Assembly: GCA_032871835.1 (NCBI GenBank)
Contig: CM065297.1
Coordinates: forward strand, 1,428,501 to 1,492,500
DNA length: 64,000 bases
From: Dipteronia dyeriana
Taxonomy: Eukaryota > Streptophyta > Magnoliopsida > Sapindales > Sapindaceae
Direction of reading: 5' to 3'
The notes under the pieces are model-generated. The model saw only the letters and a program-made list of their open reading frames with translations. It had not been told where the DNA came from and made no database searches. Below are positions 60,424 through 64,000 of this stretch, one piece after another; the first letter of the stretch is position 1; each line of letters begins with the position of its first letter. The translations under genes and the position numbers were made by a program.

Positions 60424-60600
60424 GGGCGCGTTTGGTACGCGGGACAGAACAGGACAACATGTGACAGTTTGTCCTTGTCTTGCGTTTGGTGCGAACTTAA
60501 TGTGGGACAACATCAGACCCTCGGCTAACTTGTCCCATGCTCCAATCGTCGTTGTCACGCCACCAACACCAAAAACCCCTCCACGAAGTCAAACCCAGCA
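60424..60600. mobile_element. Harbinger-like terminus, other end not seen
   Basis: GGGCGCGTTTGGTACGCGGGAC preceded by TAA, followed by GGGACAACATCAG and CTTGTCCCATGC. These match the terminal and subterminal words of the element at 15116-16379, including GCGTTTGG and the GTCCC/GGGAC repeats. I found no matching right end, so it is truncated or extends with an unrecognised end. Confidence 0.5.
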
Positions 60601-60787
60601 CCACCAACACCCAAATCAATCTCTGTTGGACTCGGTTGAGGTGTTGGTTGACTCGGTTCTCAGCTTACGAAATCAAAATCGAAGTCAAAAACAAAGAGAT
60701 CTAAGAGAAATCTAAGGTTAGCAACCACTTTGTTCTTGTGTTGTTTCTTCTTTCTCGTTGGCTTCTATAGATCGACTCTCCTCTCTC

Positions 60788-60790
<3 letters not shown>

Positions 60791-60829
<39 letters not shown>
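60791..60829. repeat. TA microsatellite
   Basis: About 39 bases of TA repeat directly after a CTCTCAGG phrase. Confidence 0.9.
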
Positions 60830-60832
<3 letters not shown>

Positions 60833-60899
60833 TATATTTATTTGTATATGTATATAATTTCATGTTTGTGAGAGATATAATTTGGTGTTGTTGACACAG

Positions 60900-60993
60900 G
60901 ATGCACCGAAGATACGACCAAGGTTGAGAATGCTTGAACTGGAGAAGACCTACGATGGTGATGAGTTGATGATAATGCCACAAGGAAAAACAG
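60900..60993 (+). other. Candidate orphan exon, family unknown
   Basis: A 94-base block bounded by an acceptor-like GACACAG and a donor-like CAG-GTGACC. It reads open as DAPKIRPRLRMLELEKTYDG and continues DELMIMPQGKTG. The codon-like composition contrasts with the AT-rich surroundings. I do not recognise the family. It may be a captured host gene fragment inside the Harbinger-like element that begins at 60424. Confidence 0.3.
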
Positions 60994-60999
60994 GTGACC

Positions 61000-61750
61000 C
61001 TTCTATTGAATCTATTACGTTTCAGGTCCCTTTTAGTTAGTTAGTTTGGTTAATGTGATTGTATTTATATTACGATTTTTGATTGGAATTTCATAGTTTT
61101 TATAGTAATTTCTGTTTAAATCTTCGATTTTGGAGTTGTTGATGCCTAAGTGTAGAAATGATGGTGTGATTGAACTTGTATGCATCAGATGATTTTTAGG
61201 GGTTTGCTGACAAATAATTGAATTGAATTGAACAGATGACTTTTGAATTATGTTAACAACAATACGGTATTTTAAATCTAGTTAGCTTTCTCCTTGATGA
61301 ATCTTATTTGCCTATTCAATTAAACACTGTACAGATGTTGAAATCAATTGGTATTCTGTTTGCTTGATCTTTGGAAATCTTATTCCAGATTTTATCTCAA
61401 TCGCCATCTTTAATTGATCTTTCCCTGTTATTCCTAGCTTAGTCAATTTGATTGGAATTATGTTGAGTGGTGGCTATTAGTTAGTAATGAAATGGTTGAG
61501 ATTTGCATGGATAATGATGTCTGAAATAGTGGAGGTTGTTTCAATGAGTTATGGAGCATTTTTGGTGATAACTGGATGGTACTAGTACCAACTATTTTTC
61601 TAGTTTTTGTTGTGAGTTGCTTTTTGATCGGAACTATTTATATACCTTTTAAAGTCCCCATTATTGATTGGAGCGATTTATATACCTTTTGAGGTCCCAA
61701 TTTTCTAGTTTTTGTTCTTGTTTTCGAGTATATTTTGGTATTTGATGTGT
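61000..61750. other. Intergenic sequence, nothing recognised
   Basis: Moderately AT-rich with no clear gene, intron or repeat. The phrase TTTATATACCTTTTGAGGTCCC occurs twice in near-identical form, at about 61637 and 61677. Confidence 0.35.
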
Positions 61751-61779
61751 TTGTGAGCCTTGTATAGGTACATGTTCCC

Positions 61780-64000
61780 TACAGAAGGTATTTGAGCTTA
61801 ATTGAAGAGTTTTGGAGGTTAAAAGACATAATTTGGAATAGCTTGTGCAGACACCCTAACTTCGGAAGATCATATCTCTCTCCTCCGATCGAACTACATA
61901 TCCCATAACCACTTTTCGGAAAGCGCCAGAGGTCTTCTTTCCAAATTACTTTATAGATCACGATTCCAAGGTTTTTGAAGAAAGTTATGATCTTTTTCGT
62001 AATAGTGTGCATAGAAGTGCGGTACGCAACTGCGCGAGACTAAGTTGCGTACCTCGTTTTGTACCGCGTAGAAGGCAGCAAGCTCCAAAAAGTGATGTGC
62101 GGTTCACTGTGTTGATGCGTACAACACATCGTACTGCACATCTTGGCAGAAATACATTTTTCAGCCATTTTCAGAGGGGTATTCTTGTCTTTTCACCCAA
62201 AAGTCTTGCCCTAACATCCCACACTATAAATGCCCCATTTTCTCCTCATTCTTCAGACATCTCTTCCCCTCTTTTCCCCTCTCATGCCTCTTCTCTTCTC
62301 TCTTCCATTTTCTTCCATTTTCTTCCATCTTTTGCTCCCATGGAGGTTTTTCCTCTATGGGAGCTCACCATACACCTTCACCTCACAACTATACACTTCC
62401 TCCATCCATCTTAGAGTAGATTACAAAGGAATTAGGAGCCAAATTCGAGCTAGGAAGGCTAAGAGCATCTTTGGAGGACTTGTCTTCAATGGTTTGCTAT
62501 TATTTACTCATTTCTTTGTATTTCTTATTGTCTTTGATGTGTAACACCGAATTTGGGAATTTGTAAACCTTTCACATGTGCTATATATGTATTTTTGTAC
62601 TTAAATTCATTTGGGTTTTATTTTGCTCTTTGATATATGTGTTTTTATGCTCTTAATATGATATGTATATGTATGAATTGTTAGAAATCAATATGTGTCC
62701 ATGATTGGGTTTATGAGTAGTTGTAATTTAGATCAGAAAATAGATACCCATGATTGTTGATTGATTGATGGATGACTTGAAATTCCATATATTGAGTAAT
62801 TTGAGTAATAGGGATTTTAGCCCTAAAGAGTAGAAAAGGTTTCAGTTCAGACTTTTAGTTGCTAAATTGATCTTGGTTCATATCCTTGTTCTTAATGGGT
62901 CTTTGTATTATGACACGATTATCCATCCACGTGACAGGATTGGGTGATGAATTGATTGTAAGAAAATTCCCTAATCAAGAGGATGAACTTTTAACTTAAA
63001 CTGAATGTTCTTAATGATATAATAATCACATTGTTGCATGTAGTTATTAGGTAAACTTGTTTCCCATGTTTAATCATCCTAGGGATGACTAAACTGAATC
63101 TTTGACCTAGAAGTAAAGGCCACCGACATTTTTCTTGTGCTTGTGTTGTTATATGGATGTTTTGAGTGCTTAAAGCTTTTGCCCATTTGATCACTTTGTA
63201 ATTGATCCATGGTTAGATGCTATGTACCGAGAGGAGACGCGTTTGACAATGCTTAGATAAACATTCACTGTGCTTGACTAGAAAGTGCTAGAACCACTAG
63301 GCTAGCATATAGGGTTCGATTTGTATTCCACGTGCTTAATGGGTTCATATATATTGTCCGGATTGCTCGAGAGAGATTTCAGGTATATATGGATACTATC
63401 ACTAAGACATCGAGAGAGATTAGAGATTAGAGATTAATTAAGGGGATATGAGCCTATGATAAGCTTGCACATTTGAGGATTAGGTGAGTCTAGAACGTAA
63501 TTAGGATGATTGTCACAGTTAAATCGTTTCTCTAGTGTAACCACATTTCATGTATATCTCCATTCCATCTATCATTGTATATATCATTTATATAAGTTAT
63601 TTAGTTATATTATTATTCACTTTTCCGCACATGCAACACACGAGTCCGCTTGGAGTGTTGTAATAATAGTTAGAATTAGAGACGATCGGTGAATCCCATC
63701 TCCCCGTGGATCGATCCCTTGCTTGTCGCTGTGCCAGTTTATGTGACTTGCGCCATTGCGAGACCGAACTTAAATGTTCATATTTGATGACAATGCAACG
63801 ATGTGTCCCCATCACTTTTCTCAATGCTTTTGAGATAGTTGTTTTACTATATATTATTATCATCCGGTACAACAATTGTTTTTCTAGCTTTTGAGATAGT
63901 TGCTTTTCTCAATGCTCTTGTTGATGATTAAGCACATTTTGTGCATGGATTGAGGTTGAACATTTGCACTAAAAATCGAATGGGATTGCTCTCAGACATC
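61780..64000 (+). mobile_element. Probable LTR and leader of a large LTR retrotransposon (left boundary unclear)
   Basis: The block has an LTR-like layout: a GC-richer upstream part with GTACGCAAC/GTTGCGTAC repeats (62020-62060), a TATA box (CACTATAAATGCCCC at 62222-62236), a CT-rich start of transcript (62250-62340), a long non-coding stretch, and at 63690-63730 the phrase ATCTCCCCGTGGATCGATCC. Phrases of this form are common around the end of the LTR and start of the internal region in plant gypsy elements. No gag or pol lies within the window, so the coding part would be to the right. The TG boundary was not identified. Confidence 0.5.

Noticed and set aside
1..64000. CRISPR array, prokaryotic operon or rRNA gene
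   Set aside because: No regularly spaced identical short repeats of that kind, no ribosomal RNA sequence, and all genes have eukaryotic introns.

Overview
The window is nuclear DNA from a flowering plant, most likely a eudicot. Genes have many introns with GT/AG borders, the intergenic DNA is very AT-rich, and the proteins belong to plant-specific families (WRKY, vacuolar sorting receptor, FAX, DUF599, plant GLR). I cannot name the species. Gene models below were built by reading splice sites and checking that reading phase is kept across every junction.

Layout. A TFIIS transcription elongation factor runs off the left edge (1-1162, minus). About 8 kb of repeats follow: a Mutator-like element, a LINE relic and long TA microsatellites. 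A group III WRKY transcription factor of the WRKY54/70 type lies at 9463-11085 (plus). Next come LINE fragments, a foldback element, a PIF/Harbinger-like element (15116-16379) and a hAT-like element (18474-19468). A two-exon DUF599 membrane protein is at 20430-21336 (minus). A damaged Ty3/gypsy integrase region with tandem duplications and a 29-base poly-C run (22329-24290) abuts a lung-seven-transmembrane (TMEM87/GPR107-type) Golgi protein gene (24429-27333, plus). Then come a small His/Cys-rich protein gene (28200-28427), a SINE, a 225-bp tandem duplication, a complete 12-exon vacuolar sorting receptor gene (32296-37932, plus) and a complete 6-exon plastid FAX3-type fatty-acid-export gene (40588-43009, minus).

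The right third is mostly transposons and dead genes. A 3.7-kb hAT element with 8-bp target duplications and a frameshifted transposase (44699-48401) sits inside an older non-autonomous element. A second copy of that older family is at 49276-50049. A glutamate-receptor-like pseudogene (50965-54172) carries several independent lesions. A Mutator-like element is interrupted by a 725-bp hAT element (55511-57034). A 1.58-kb near-complete palindrome has 9-bp target duplications (57106-58687). The last 2.3 kb look like the long terminal repeat or leader of a large LTR retrotransposon.

The living genes do not form a pathway. Several act in the secretory system (the vacuolar sorting receptor and the TMEM87-type protein) or on membranes (DUF599, FAX3), but this is probably coincidence. 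TFIIS and FAX3 are immediate neighbours in Arabidopsis (At2g38560/At2g38550), so this interval may be an ancestral pair now about 39 kb apart. I found no new enzymatic or defence system. The most unusual signals are the transposon structures, the decayed splice signals of the GLR copy, and duplicated promoter and intron blocks.
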